From positions 2,623,001 to 2,687,000 of the forward strand of contig NZ_CP150661.1 of assembly GCF_038024105.1 (NCBI RefSeq): a DNA stretch of 64,000 nt. The letters are read 5' to 3'. This DNA is from Polaribacter butkevichii. Its GTDB lineage: Bacteria; Bacteroidota; Bacteroidia; Flavobacteriales; Flavobacteriaceae. Position numbers and translations under genes: made by a program. The notes under the pieces were generated by a model. That model did no database searches, was not told where the DNA came from, and saw only the letters and a list, made by a program, of their open reading frames with translations. Positions 34,821 to 45,100 of the stretch are shown piece by piece; within the stretch, counting starts at the first letter, position 1; each line of letters opens with the position of its first letter.

Positions 34821-35510
34821 ATGAAAAAAATAGTATTTATCTGCACACTAATGTTCAGTTTTACATTAGGTGCACAAACAACTATTACTAAAAATTTAGG
34901 AGATTATACTGAGTTAAAAGTGTATAATGGTATAGAGTTAGAGTTGATTAAATCTTCTGATCAAAGATTAGAAATCACCGGAGAAAAATCTGAAAAGGTA
35001 AAAATTAAGAATGTAAATAACACCTTAAAATTATCATTACCATTTTCTTTAAAACCAGAAAATAATGCTGCTGATGGTAAAATTCTAATAAAACTTTATT
35101 ACAACAAAGATATTGCTATTATAGATGCTAATGAAGGTGCAACGATAACTGGTAAAGATTTTAACCAAGATAAATTAGAAGTAAACGCACAAGAAAGGGC
35201 TTTTATAAATTTAACAACAAAAGTTAAATATCTTACTGTTAAAACTTCTTCTGGAGGAATCGTAAAACTTTCTGGTAGTACAAAAAACCAAGAAGTAGAA
35301 GTAGATTTATATGGTATTTACAATGGTTTTGGTATGAAAACCTCAGGTAACTGCAATGTTTTTGCGGGTACAGGAGCTAAGGCAGAAATTTTAGCAGGAC
35401 AAACATTAAGTGCTAAAGTAAGTTTTGGAGGATCTATATTTTACAAAGGAAATCCAGAAGTAGTAAAAGATAAAAAAGTAATTGGTGGTATTATTCAAAA
35501 AAGAAATTAA
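34821..35510 (+). CDS. GIN-domain (DUF2807) exported protein
   Basis: A signal peptide (1-20, ending TLGAQ) is followed by a head GIN domain: LGDYTELKVYNGIELELIKS opens the first strand, and regular beta repeats (IDANEGATITG, LEVNAQERAFINL, LTVKTSSGGIVKLSG) form a right-handed beta-helix-like stack. The family is common in Bacteroidota and is thought to be a periplasmic or surface adhesin-like or auto-transport domain, without known activity. The protein has 229 residues. It stands alone between rnr and tatA, and a weak hairpin (CCACTATA with TATAGTGG) lies between it and rnr. Confidence 0.85.
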   Translation: MKKIVFICTLMFSFTLGAQTTITKNLGDYTELKVYNGIELELIKSSDQRLEITGEKSEKVKIKNVNNTLKLSLPFSLKPENNAADGKILIKLYYNKDIAIIDANEGATITGKDFNQDKLEVNAQERAFINLTTKVKYLTVKTSSGGIVKLSGSTKNQEVEVDLYGIYNGFGMKTSGNCNVFAGTGAKAEILAGQTLSAKVSFGGSIFYKGNPEVVKDKKVIGGIIQKRN

Positions 35511-35566
35511 CAAGAGTATCTGTTATATGCTTTTTTGTATCTTTGTATTCTTAAATTAAATAAAAC

Positions 35567-35755
35567 ATGTATAGTTTATCAACAAATTTTGTATTTATTG
35601 GTGGTCCTCAATTAATAATTATTGTAGTAGTGGTTTTACTTTTATTTGGTGGAAAAAAGATTCCAGAATTAATGAAAGGTTTAGGAAGTGGAATTAAAGA
35701 GTTTAAAAACGCTGCTAAAGAAGATTCAGAAGATAAAATAGAAGAGAAGAAATAA
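35567..35755 (+). CDS. tatA: Twin-arginine translocase subunit TatA
   Basis: This 62-residue protein has the TatA design: a short periplasmic start with FIGGPQ, one transmembrane helix ([12 protein letters not shown]), the hinge FGGKKIPEL, an amphipathic helix ([17 protein letters not shown]) and an acidic tail. TatA oligomers form the translocation element for folded proteins. TATCTTTG at 35538-35545 is a plausible -7 promoter element. A second TatA-like gene occurs at 55881-56162; tatC is not in this window. Confidence 0.92.
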   Translation: MYSLSTNFVFIGGPQLIIIVVVVLLLFGGKKIPELMKGLGSGIKEFKNAAKEDSEDKIEEKK

Positions 35756-35784
35756 CGGTTTAATTCTTTTTTATAATCATAAAA

Positions 35785-35818
35785 AAAAGCTCAATTTGTA
35801 TAAACAAGTTGAGCTTTT
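35785..35818 (+). terminator. Rho-independent terminator of tatA
   Basis: AAAAGCTCAATTTGT pairs with ACAAGTTGAGCTTTT (one wobble), followed by TGTATTTT. A tract of A residues precedes it, so it may also act on the opposite strand. Confidence 0.8.
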
Positions 35819-35955
35819 GTATTTTGAATTAAAAAAATCCCCCAAAATTTTTAATCCTTTTTTATGTGCAACAAATATAGATTTCATAATCGATATTTTT
35901 AAATATTTGTTGTAAACAGGAACTTTTTAGGGGTATTTGGGATAAATGGGAAGGT

Positions 35956-36834
35956 TTAACGCAGTAATCTTTGTAAAGATTGTTTAGAAAAACTTCTTGA
36001 TACAGGAATACTTGTTTTAATAAAATCTGATTTTAGTAAATAACCTCTTGCATTTCCAGAAATGTCATTTATATAATCAATATTTACAATATAACTTTTA
36101 TGACATCTTATAATGTTTTCATACTCCTTTAGTTGGGTAGCAATTTTAGTTAGCGTAACTCTTAATATCTTTTCTTTTAAATCATCATTTTTAGTTATTA
36201 AAAAGAAACTTGCATAATTTCCTTGAGAAGTTGCATAAACTAAATTATCTATACTAAACGTAATACTTTCTTTACCATTATCAGAGTAAATACTAATTTC
36301 TTTAGCTAATTCTTTTAAAACACTAATTTCTTTTTCTTTCTTAATTTCTTTAATTTCAGAAACCTTTTTTTCTCTTCTAATTCTTATCTTTTTTTCATTT
36401 AAAAATATAAAGTAGATTAAAGGAATTAAACTTACTAAAAGTGTGTAAAATAGAAATTCTAAAAGACTAATTTTTCTTAGTTGATAGGTTATAGAGTATA
36501 TTTCTGTAATATACCATAAAACAATACCCACTAAGGTAACTCCTACAACCATTAAGAATAAATTTCTACCAATGGTCCAATTATCTTCATTAAAATATTC
36601 TTTAAAAATAAGCGCAGGAATATATAAAACAATAAAAGTAGCTAAACATGCAATAATACCTATACCTAAAGTATATTCTAAAATAATTAATTCAAATTGA
36701 TTTAAATAAAAGGGTTTAAAAAGATATAAAAAAAGAAATATAAATAACCCGTGAAAAAAACTTATTTTTAGTTTAAATTTTATCGAAGGATTAAAATAAT
36801 AAGGCATAGAAAGCCATTTAATAATTTTTTTCAT
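35956..36834 (-). CDS. Membrane-anchored LytTR transcription regulator (second of tandem pair)
   Basis: There are four transmembrane helices in residues 20-150, then a basic/coiled linker (KIRIRREKKVSEIKEIKKEK) and a C-terminal LytTR DNA-binding domain (about 195-290) with IIRCHKSYIVNIDYINDISG. There is no receiver domain, so signalling must come through the membrane part. It is paralogous to the gene just upstream, whose end it overlaps by 17 bases. Targets are unknown. Confidence 0.87.
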   Translation of the reverse strand: MKKIIKWLSMPYYFNPSIKFKLKISFFHGLFIFLFLYLFKPFYLNQFELIILEYTLGIGIIACLATFIVLYIPALIFKEYFNEDNWTIGRNLFLMVVGVTLVGIVLWYITEIYSITYQLRKISLLEFLFYTLLVSLIPLIYFIFLNEKKIRIRREKKVSEIKEIKKEKEISVLKELAKEISIYSDNGKESITFSIDNLVYATSQGNYASFFLITKNDDLKEKILRVTLTKIATQLKEYENIIRCHKSYIVNIDYINDISGNARGYLLKSDFIKTSIPVSRSFSKQSLQRLLR

Positions 36835-37654
36835 AGAAAATTAAATTTTTAAGTTCTTCTTTTTTAAAACTTCTAGAAATAGGAATTTGTATTGTTAATA
36901 GTTCAGATTCTAAGTAATAACCTCTTGTATTTCCGCTTAAAGTATTAAAAAAAGAAGTATTTACAATATAAGATTTATGACATCTAAAAATAGTAGGAAA
37001 ATTACTTATCTGTGTAAGAACATTAGATAATGAATTTCTTAAAACTACTTCTTTTACTCCTTTTTCTGTAACTATATAAAAACTTGTATAATTACCCGTT
37101 ACAGTAGTATAAATTAATTTATTAATATTTATACGTAAGTTCTCTTTTTTATTTTCTGAATAGATTGTTATTTCTTGTACTTTTATTTGATTATTTTTTT
37201 GCTTTCTTTTAAAAGCTATTATTAAATCATTTAATAAAAATATAGTTGCTATAGACAGTATAGCTAAAGAAGAAGAATACTTACTAAAGAGTAAAAAACT
37301 TAATTTAACTAAACCTGTAATATCTTTATAAATACCGCTTGAAAACCATAAAATGTAATTATAAATTATTAAAAAACAAATAGTTAAATATATAAGAGTG
37401 CAAATAGTCCATTTTTTATAATTTATTTTTTCTAAGAATACAAATAATAAAAATGGAAGGACAAAGGTTAAAACACCCATTAATACAGTATACCCAAACA
37501 AATGTTCTTTTAAAAGATATAATTTAAAAGGCTTAAATAGGTTTAAAAATAGAAAAACTAATAGTCCATGTAAGATGGTTATTGGTAATTTATTTAAAAT
37601 AAATACCTCAATACCAAAAGGTTGGTTTATTTTTTTTTTGATAGTCTTAAACAA
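36818..37654 (-). CDS. Membrane-anchored LytTR transcription regulator (first of tandem pair)
   Basis: This 278-residue paralogue of the following gene has four hydrophobic helices (about residues 22-150), a short basic linker (KRKQKNNQIKVQ) and a LytTR domain with TIFRCHKSYIVNTSFFNTLSG and IPISRSFKKEELKNL. The HKSYIVN signature is nearly the same in both proteins, so they probably read similar DNA sites, while the membrane halves are much more diverged. The pair may form a heteromeric membrane sensor-regulator; that is inference from the overlap and paralogy. Confidence 0.87.
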   Translation of the reverse strand: MFKTIKKKINQPFGIEVFILNKLPITILHGLLVFLFLNLFKPFKLYLLKEHLFGYTVLMGVLTFVLPFLLFVFLEKINYKKWTICTLIYLTICFLIIYNYILWFSSGIYKDITGLVKLSFLLFSKYSSSLAILSIATIFLLNDLIIAFKRKQKNNQIKVQEITIYSENKKENLRININKLIYTTVTGNYTSFYIVTEKGVKEVVLRNSLSNVLTQISNFPTIFRCHKSYIVNTSFFNTLSGNTRGYYLESELLTIQIPISRSFKKEELKNLIFYEKNY

Positions 37655-37827
37655 AGTTGTAAATTTTTGAGCAAAAGATAATATTTATATATTATATAAG
37701 CTTATATTTTACAAAGTAGCTTATTAATAAATTTAAATATTTTAAGTTGTTTTAATTTTCATTTGTTTAAAACTTCATCTTTTATTAAATAGAATTCAAC
37801 AAAAGATGAAGTGAATATGTACTTAAA

Positions 37828-38754
37828 TTATTTATCTAATTTTTTAGTTTTTGCATTTTTCATTGCTTCACCAATTTGGTTACTTGCTGTAAAACTAGCT
37901 ACCATATCGTTTAACATTTGACTACCTGCTTGTGGCGAATTTGGTAATAAAATTAAGTTACTATTCGTTTCACTACCAATAGATTGTAAAGTATCATAAT
38001 GTTGTGTTACAACGATTAATGCAGATGCTTCTTGGCTGTTTATACCCACTCTATTTAAAACGTCTACAGACTCTTCTAAACCACGTGCAATTTCTCTTCT
38101 TTGGTCTGCAATACCTTGCCCTTGTAAACGTTTACTTTCTGCTTCTGCCTTTGCTTTTTCTACAATTAATATACGTTGTGCATCTCCTTCATATTGTGCG
38201 GCTGTTTTTTCTCTATCTGCAGCATTAATTCTATTCATTGCTATTTTAACCTGAGCATCTGGATCAATATCTGTAACTAAGGTTCTAATAATATCAAAAC
38301 CATAATCAGACATGGCATCATTTAATTCTGTTTTTACAGCAATAGCAATATCATCTTTTTTTACAAAAACATCGTCTAATTTCATTTTTGGTACTTCTGC
38401 TCTTACCACATCAAAAACATAACTTGTTATTTGTTCATGAGGGTAATCTAATTTATAAAAAGAATCATATACTTTATCTTTAATTACTTTGTATTGTACA
38501 GAAACTTTTAGTTTTACAAATACATCATCTAATGTTTTTGTTTCTATAATTACATCTAATTGTTGAATTTTTAAACTCAATTTTCCTGCAACTTTATCAA
38601 CAAAAGGAATTTTTAAATGAAGTCCTGATTGACGAATGCTGTGAAATTTTCCAAAACGTTCTATAATAGCGGCTGATTGTTGTTTTACCATAAAAAAGGA
38701 AGCAAAAAGAACAAGTGCACCAAGTACGATAATAATAGGTATTGAAGATAACAT
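37828..38754 (-). CDS. SPFH/band-7 (stomatin-like) membrane protein
   Basis: An N-terminal transmembrane helix (about 5-23) anchors the SPFH domain (about 25-190): IIERFGKFHSIRQSGLHLKIPFVDKV opens the fold and LDDVFVKLKVSVQYKV follows. A helical coiled region ends the protein (AADREKTAAQYEGDAQRILIVEKAKAEAES). It resembles QmcA/stomatin-type proteins that form large membrane microdomain rings and often regulate proteases; no NfeD or protease gene is adjacent. Its 308 residues are normal. Confidence 0.92.
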   Translation of the reverse strand: MLSSIPIIIVLGALVLFASFFMVKQQSAAIIERFGKFHSIRQSGLHLKIPFVDKVAGKLSLKIQQLDVIIETKTLDDVFVKLKVSVQYKVIKDKVYDSFYKLDYPHEQITSYVFDVVRAEVPKMKLDDVFVKKDDIAIAVKTELNDAMSDYGFDIIRTLVTDIDPDAQVKIAMNRINAADREKTAAQYEGDAQRILIVEKAKAEAESKRLQGQGIADQRREIARGLEESVDVLNRVGINSQEASALIVVTQHYDTLQSIGSETNSNLILLPNSPQAGSQMLNDMVASFTASNQIGEAMKNAKTKKLDK

Positions 38755-38858
38755 AGTTTATTTTTTAATTAATAATTTGATTTACGTAAAGATACTGATT
38801 TTCAGTAGTTATTCATAGGACGCATTTTTATATATATGTTACACTTTTTTTTAAAAAT

Positions 38859-38892
38859 AAAACCCTGTAAAAATTAAATTTTACAGGGTTTT
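38859..38892 (-). terminator. Rho-independent terminator
   Basis: AAAACCCTGTAAAA and TTTTACAGGGTTTT form a perfect stem, downstream (minus strand) of the 38913-39452 gene. Confidence 0.88.
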
Positions 38893-38912
38893 ATTATAGT
38901 TAACATTTTAAT

Positions 38913-39452
38913 TTATTCTTCTTCTTTCGGAAAAACTTTATATATTTTTCTATTATACTTAATCCATTTTTTATATTGCTTTTCAGAAAGTAGATTCTTC
39001 ATAGTTTTATCTAATTTTAGATCTTCTTCTTTAAGTACTACAGAAATAGGTTTTAAGTTCTCATTCATGGTTGTCATTACCTTTTTCTGAGAAGAATTAT
39101 CACCAGTTGACATCACTTTTTTCTGATAATTTTCTACCATATCTTTGGTACTTCTTAATACAAAAGTATTAATTCTGGTAATGTCTTTAATATCTTTATT
39201 GTATTTAGTTAATACTTTTTTAAACTCTTGTCCTTCTTTAGAAGAAAGTTTAATGCTCGATTTTTTAGCTGCTTTTTCAATATCATAAACTACAATTCCT
39301 ATATATCTCTCTACATCAAAATTTGGTTCTGGTGCCTTTTGTTCTGTTTGTGGCATTTGGTTTTGTCGTCTGCCTTGGCTGTTACCATAACCATATTGTG
39401 CTTGTGTTGTAAAAGCACAAAATAGCAAAATAAATAGGATTATATTTTTCAT
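38913..39452 (-). CDS. Exported helical protein of unknown function, 179 aa
   Basis: A signal peptide (1-18, ending TTQAQ) is followed by a short low-complexity linker rich in Gln, Asn and Gly (YGYGNSQGRRQNQMPQTEQ) and a lysine-rich, largely helical domain (about 50-175) with LLSEKQYKKWIKYNRK near the end. That last pattern resembles periplasmic proteins of the Spy/LTXXQ type, where 'LTxEQ..k' motifs occur, but the similarity is weak. It begins 2 bases past the gltX stop on the same strand and may share the gltX transcript. Confidence 0.72.
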   Translation of the reverse strand: MKNIILFILLFCAFTTQAQYGYGNSQGRRQNQMPQTEQKAPEPNFDVERYIGIVVYDIEKAAKKSSIKLSSKEGQEFKKVLTKYNKDIKDITRINTFVLRSTKDMVENYQKKVMSTGDNSSQKKVMTTMNENLKPISVVLKEEDLKLDKTMKNLLSEKQYKKWIKYNRKIYKVFPKEEE

Positions 39453-39454
39453 AA

Positions 39455-40975
39455 TTATAATTTTTCGATTGCGTTTTCTAATCTCTTAATAGTTTCTTCT
39501 TTACCAATCATTGCAATAATATCAAATAAATGTGGTCCTGCTAATTTACCAACTAAAGACAATCTTAAAGGTTGCATTACTTTACCAAAGCCAATTTCTT
39601 TAGCAGTAATCCATTCTTTAATTTCTTTCTCTGTATTTTCTGATGTAAAATCTTCGATTGATGAAATTTGAGTAATTAATTCTTGCATTAGTTCAGCAGT
39701 TCCTTCTTTCCAGTTTTTCTTACTAGCTTTTGCATCGTATTCTGTTGGAGTTTCAAAAAAGAAACTAGATAAATCCCAAAAATCATGTACAAAAACGGCT
39801 CTTTCTTTAATAGAAGAAACTACTTTTAAAACAAATTCTTTGTCTTTAGTAATTCCTTTTTCTTTAAGAATAGGAAGGTATAAGTCAGTCAATTCATCAT
39901 CAGACTTTGTCTGCATATATTGTTGATTGAACCACTTTGCTTTATCTGGGTTAAACTTTGCACCAGATTTACTAACGCGTTTTAATTCGAAAGCTTCAAT
40001 TAAAGCTTCTAAATTAAAAATTTCTTGTTCTGTTCCAGGATTCCATCCTAAGAAAGCCAACATGTTTATAAAAGCATCAGAAAAATAACCATCTTCTTTA
40101 TATCCACGTGAAACATCACCTGTAACATCGTTTGTATATTCTAAAGGAAATACCGGGAAACCTAATTTATCTCCATCGCGTTTGCTTAATTTACCTTTAC
40201 CAACTGGTTTTAAAATTAATGGTAAATGTGCAAATTTAGGAGCATCCCAACCAAAAGCTTTGTATAATAAAACGTGTAATGGCATAGAAGGTAACCATTC
40301 TTCTCCGCGAATGACATGTGTAATTTCCATTAAATGATCATCAACAATATTTGCTAAATGATAGGTTGGCATACCATCTCCTTTAAATAAAATTTTATCA
40401 TCTAAAGTATTGGTATCAATTCTAATATTTCCACGAATTTCATCTTCCATTCTTAAAAGCTCATCTTGAGGCGTTTTAAAACGGATTACATAATTTTCGC
40501 CAGAATTTATTTTGTTTTGTACTTCTTCATCAGTTAAAACTAAAGAGTTTACTAAAGTTCCGCCTGCTCTGTTATGCCAGTTATAGATAAAAGTTTTACC
40601 TTCTGCTTCATGCGCTTTTCTTTCTGCGTCTAAAGCTTCAGAAGAATCAAAACAGTAATATGCCCAACCAGTTTCAATTAGTTTATCTGCATATTCTTTG
40701 TACAATTCTTTACGTTCTGATTGTCTGTAAGGGCCAAATTTTTCGTTCTTTCCTGGACCTTCATCAAAAGGAATATTACACCATTCTAAAGCGTCTATAA
40801 TATATTGTTCTGCATTTGCAACATAACGTGTTTGGTCTGTGTCTTCTATACGAAGTACAAAAGTTCCGTTATATTTTTTTGCAAATAAATAATTATATAA
40901 AGCTGTTCTTACACCACCAATATGCAAAGGTCCTGTAGGACTTGGTGCAAAACGAACACGTACATTAGATTCCAT
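39455..40975 (-). CDS. gltX: Glutamate-tRNA ligase
   Basis: GltX charges tRNA-Glu (and in many bacteria tRNA-Gln). The class I signature HIGH appears as PLHIGG at the N-terminus (FAPSPTGPLHIGGVRTALYNYL), and KMSKS appears as GKLSKRDG near residue 250. The anticodon-binding domain fills the C-terminal third. I start at the ATG at 40975 (MESNVRVRFAPSPTG), giving 506 residues. A longer frame from 41020 is rejected because a -7 promoter element (TATCTTTG on the minus strand, 40998-41005) lies inside the extension. Confidence 0.96.
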   Translation of the reverse strand: MESNVRVRFAPSPTGPLHIGGVRTALYNYLFAKKYNGTFVLRIEDTDQTRYVANAEQYIIDALEWCNIPFDEGPGKNEKFGPYRQSERKELYKEYADKLIETGWAYYCFDSSEALDAERKAHEAEGKTFIYNWHNRAGGTLVNSLVLTDEEVQNKINSGENYVIRFKTPQDELLRMEDEIRGNIRIDTNTLDDKILFKGDGMPTYHLANIVDDHLMEITHVIRGEEWLPSMPLHVLLYKAFGWDAPKFAHLPLILKPVGKGKLSKRDGDKLGFPVFPLEYTNDVTGDVSRGYKEDGYFSDAFINMLAFLGWNPGTEQEIFNLEALIEAFELKRVSKSGAKFNPDKAKWFNQQYMQTKSDDELTDLYLPILKEKGITKDKEFVLKVVSSIKERAVFVHDFWDLSSFFFETPTEYDAKASKKNWKEGTAELMQELITQISSIEDFTSENTEKEIKEWITAKEIGFGKVMQPLRLSLVGKLAGPHLFDIIAMIGKEETIKRLENAIEKL

Positions 40976-40997
40976 CTTTTCTGTTTTTTTATGATTG

Positions 40998-41005
40998 CAA
41001 AGATA
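40998..41005 (-). promoter_or_regulatory. Promoter -7 element of gltX
   Basis: TATCTTTG on the minus strand matches TAnnTTTG and lies 23 bases before the chosen start codon. No clear -33 TTG is visible. Confidence 0.45.
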
Positions 41006-41024
41006 GTTTTCTAAAGGCATAAAA

Positions 41025-41047
41025 AAAAGCCTTTAGAAAAGGCTTTT
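41025..41047 (-). terminator. Rho-independent terminator of the beta-barrel gene
   Basis: AAAAGCCTTT and AAAGGCTTTT with a 3-base loop, followed by a T run on the minus strand, 27 bases past the stop codon at 41074. Confidence 0.8.
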
Positions 41048-41073
41048 AAGTTGTTTTTTATATTGTAAACTAT

Positions 41074-41925
41074 TTAGAATTTTTTATAAATTCCTAGAGA
41101 TAACGCTACTTGTTTGGCAACATTGTTTCCAAAGAACGCTGCGGGTAAACTTGCAGTAACTCCAAAATTGTCAGAAAACTCTCCAATTGCTTTTACACCC
41201 ACAACACCATATTCTTGATCATTTACATATAAAGCTGTTGCTGAATTAGAATTTTGTAAATCATTGTCTCCATTTTTAAAAGATTTTTCTATATCTAGAA
41301 AACCAATTAACCAAATATGCTTAGAAATTTTACCACCATATTCTCCACCAATTTTAAAGTTAGATGAGTAATTATTTGTTCTAATTTTGGTTCCTATAAA
41401 AGTTTGCAAATAAGATTTTTTAAAACTTTTACCTGCTAAAAATAGCGGAGTGAAAGTAAAGGCATCATAACCTGTTCTTATAGATGTATTTTCATTAAAA
41501 GAACCCGTATTGGCTTCTACAGAAAACTGACCGGAAAGCAACCAATCTTTTTTGTAAAAATTGTGTTTTACACCAACTTCAATGTTTCCTAGAGTTGATT
41601 CTTTGTATGTTTTATCAAGTATACCAGGACAAGGTGTTGTAACACAATTAATTGTTGATATTTTTTTAAAATTGATTAATTTATAAGGTAAATTTACAAT
41701 TAAAGTAGTCTTATCAGAAATACCATATTCTCCATAAAGTTGAAATGTATTGTCTGTTATTTCACCGTTTATAGTGTAATCTGGATCACCGAATACTTCA
41801 CTATAACTTGGTATTGTAGTAAATGAAAATTGTGTGTAAAATTTTCCTTTTTCTTGTGTCCAAGGACCTTGTGAAAAGGCAGAAATACTAATAAATAAAA
41901 ATAAAAGTTTTGATAAATTTTTCAT
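41074..41925 (-). CDS. Outer-membrane beta-barrel protein, 283 aa
   Basis: A signal peptide (1-19, ending SAFSQ) leads to a barrel of about 12 amphipathic strands (GKFYTQFSFTTIP, NTFQLYGEYGISDKTTLIVNLPY, GNIEVGVKHNFYK, WLLSGQFSVEANTG) with a final strand VALSLGIYKKF. The pattern GISDKTTLIVNLPY resembles the transporter-like barrels of the phenol-degradation MetA type. A surface loop has two cysteines (INCVTTPCPG). The role is unknown. It is transcribed alone, with a terminator at 41025-41047. Confidence 0.8.
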   Translation of the reverse strand: MKNLSKLLFLFISISAFSQGPWTQEKGKFYTQFSFTTIPSYSEVFGDPDYTINGEITDNTFQLYGEYGISDKTTLIVNLPYKLINFKKISTINCVTTPCPGILDKTYKESTLGNIEVGVKHNFYKKDWLLSGQFSVEANTGSFNENTSIRTGYDAFTFTPLFLAGKSFKKSYLQTFIGTKIRTNNYSSNFKIGGEYGGKISKHIWLIGFLDIEKSFKNGDNDLQNSNSATALYVNDQEYGVVGVKAIGEFSDNFGVTASLPAAFFGNNVAKQVALSLGIYKKF

Positions 41926-42126
41926 AGTGTAAAGATGTATTTTTTTGTTAGTTGTCTATTTTTTTTTAAAACTTACAACTTTTTAATATTGTTAGAAGTA
42001 TCAAATATAAGATGTAAATGTACCTTTAAGGTTGCGTTAAAATTCTTATTATTTTAGGATGTATATGGTTTTATGATGTAATTTGATGGTGTATCAATGT
42101 AAAAATAGTATTTTTAATAGTTAATT

Positions 42127-45100
42127 ATGGCGTTACTTATAAACATTGAGGAAAAGTTACATCAATTTACGCGTAAATATTACACGAGTGAATTGATAAA
42201 AGGAGGAATTTTATTTATTTCTTTAGGATTTCTATATTTTTTTTTCACGGTATTTATAGAATATTTTCTGTGGTTAAAACCCACTGCAAGAACCATTTTA
42301 TTTTGGCTTTTTTTAGGAGTTGAATTGTTTTTGTTAATTCGATTTATTTTGATGCCAATTTTTAAATTAATTGGTTTAAGAAAAGGTATTTCTGATGAAG
42401 AATCTTCAAAAATTATAGGAAGTCATTTTCCTGAAGTTCAAGATAAATTATTAAATATTTTACAGTTAAAAAAAAATACTAATCAAACTGATTTATTGTT
42501 GGCAAGTATCAATCAAAAATCAGAAGAATTACAACCTATTCCGTTTGTAAAAGCAGTTGATTTTACAAAAAATAAAAAATATTTAAAATATGCTATAGTT
42601 CCTATTTTAATTTGGTTAATTACTTTATTTACAGGTGGTAATGATAAAATATCACAGAGCTTTCATCGCGTTGTAAATCATAATACTGTTTATAATCCGC
42701 CTGCACCTTTTTTATTTTTAATAAAAAATTTAGACTTAAAAGTAATTCAAGGAAAATCTATTTCTATTTTGGTTGAGACCCAAGGAAAAGTAGTTCCAAG
42801 TGAAGTACAAATCCATTTTGAAAATCAGCAATATTTTTTAGAAAATAATAAAAATGGAGTCTTTTCTTATACTTTTTCTGATGTTCAAAAACCTATTGAT
42901 TTTTTTATAGAAGCTAATGGTGTTCAATCTCAAGAATATAAAATAGAAGTTATACAAACACCAACTATAAATACTATTTCTTTGGATATAAATTACCCTA
43001 GATATCTTAAAAAGAAAAATGAAACCGTAAAAAATTCTGGAAATATTATTGTTCCCGAAGGTACTACCATTACTTGGAAAGTTAGTACAAATAAAACAGA
43101 TTTTGTAGCTTTTATCAACAATGATAAAAGAACTTTTTTTGAGTTGATTTCTGATAATCATTTCAAATATTCAAAATATATTAAAAACCCCATTAATTAT
43201 CAGATTGCATCTTCAAATAAAAATTTAAAAGATTTTGAAAATTTACAGTTTTCTGTGGATGTTATAAAAGATGAGTTTCCTATTATTTCCATTCAATCTA
43301 ATATGGATAGCATTGTTAATAGTACACCTTTATTTGCTGGTAAAATCTCTGATGATTATGGGTTAAAAAAATTGCAGCTTGTTTATTATAATAATCAACA
43401 ACCAGAGAATCTAAGAACTTTTGATTTACCGATTACCAATCAAAACATTCAAACTTTTTTTTATAATTTTCCTGATGGTTTACATATTGAAGAAGGAATC
43501 AATTATGAGTTGTTTTTTCAGGTATTTGATAATGATGCTGTAAATGGTAGTAAAAAAACTAAAAGTTCTGTTTTTAAATATCGACAAAAAACAGAAGATG
43601 AAGTAGGAGGGGAGTTATTGGAAAATCAAAAAAATACGATTAACAATCTTGAGAATTCTATTCAGAAACAAAAAAAGCAACAGAAAGATTTAGAAAAAGT
43701 ACAAGAAAATTTACAAGGTAAAAAGAAGATTAATTGGAATGATAAAAAGAAGATTGAAAAGTTTGTAGAACGTCAGAATAATTATAATAAAATGATGGAA
43801 CGTCAAACTGAAAAGTTACAAGAGAATTTATCAGAAAAAAAGGAAGAGAATGATGATCTGCAGAATAAAAAAGAGGAATTAAATAAACGTATAGAAGAAT
43901 TAAAAAAATTAGATAAACAACAAAAGTTGTTAGATGAAATTCAGAAAATGGCAGAGAAGCTTAACAAAGATGATTTGTTAAAAAAGGCGAAAGAATTATC
44001 ACAACAAAATAAACAACAAGAAAGAAGTTTAGAGCGTATTTTAGAATTAACTAAACGTTTTTATGTGGAGCAGAAGACAATGCAAATTGCAGACAAAATA
44101 GAAAAATTATCAAAAAAACAAGAGGATTTATCAAGCAAAAAACAAGATGTTTTAGAGAAGCAAAAGGATATTAAAAAAGAATTTGATGCTATTAAAAAAG
44201 AATTAGAAGAATTAAATAAGGATAATGAAAAGCTAAAAGAGCCAATGGAGCTTCCGGATGTGGAAGATGAGAAAGAAGATATAGATTCCGAATTAAAAAA
44301 ATCTGAAGAGAATTTATCTAAAGAAAAAAGTAGTGATGCAAAACAAAGCCAGAAGAAGTCCTCTAAAAAAATGAAGGAGATGAGTGTCAAAATGCAAAAA
44401 GCTATGATGGAAATGGAAGGTGAATCTATGGAAGAAAATATGGATGATTTGCGAAAAATTTTAGAAAATCTAGTTACTTTTTCTTTTAAACAAGAATCCT
44501 TAATGGAGAAGTTTGATGTCATTTCTACATCGCACCCAGATTTTGGTAAAGATTTAAAAAAGCAAAATGAACTTAAAACGTATTTTGAACATATAGATGA
44601 TAGTTTATATGTGTTGTCTATGAGGTTGCCTAAAATTTCAGCAAAAATTAAAGATGATTTATCAACCGCACATTATAATTTAGAACAATCCTTAGAGCAT
44701 TTTTCTGAAAATATGTTCTCAAATGGGATATCTAATCAACGTTATGTTATGACTTCAGTGAATAATTTAGCAGATTATTTAAGCAACATTTTAAGTAGTA
44801 TGCAAAATTCTATGTCCATGAAAATGGGTAAAGGAAAGAAAGGAAAAGGAAAAGGTTTTAGTTTGCCAGATTTAATAAAGAAACAAGGTGATTTATCTGA
44901 AAAGATGAAAAATGGTATGAAAAAAGGATCAAAACCTGGTGATAAAAAAGGAGATGGTAAAGAAGGTGAAAAAGGAACTAAACCAGGTGATAAAGGTAAA
45001 AGTGGTAAACAAGGTAAAGGTGGAGAAGCTGGTGAAAATGGAAAGAACGGAAAGAATGGAAAAGGAGGTAAGGGAAGTGAAGGAAATGCTAATGATGATT

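Noticed and set aside
44061..44522. Minus-strand frame of 153 codons within the DUF4175 gene
   Set aside because: It is a Ser/Phe-rich mirror of the Lys/Glu coiled coil, an expected artefact of base composition.
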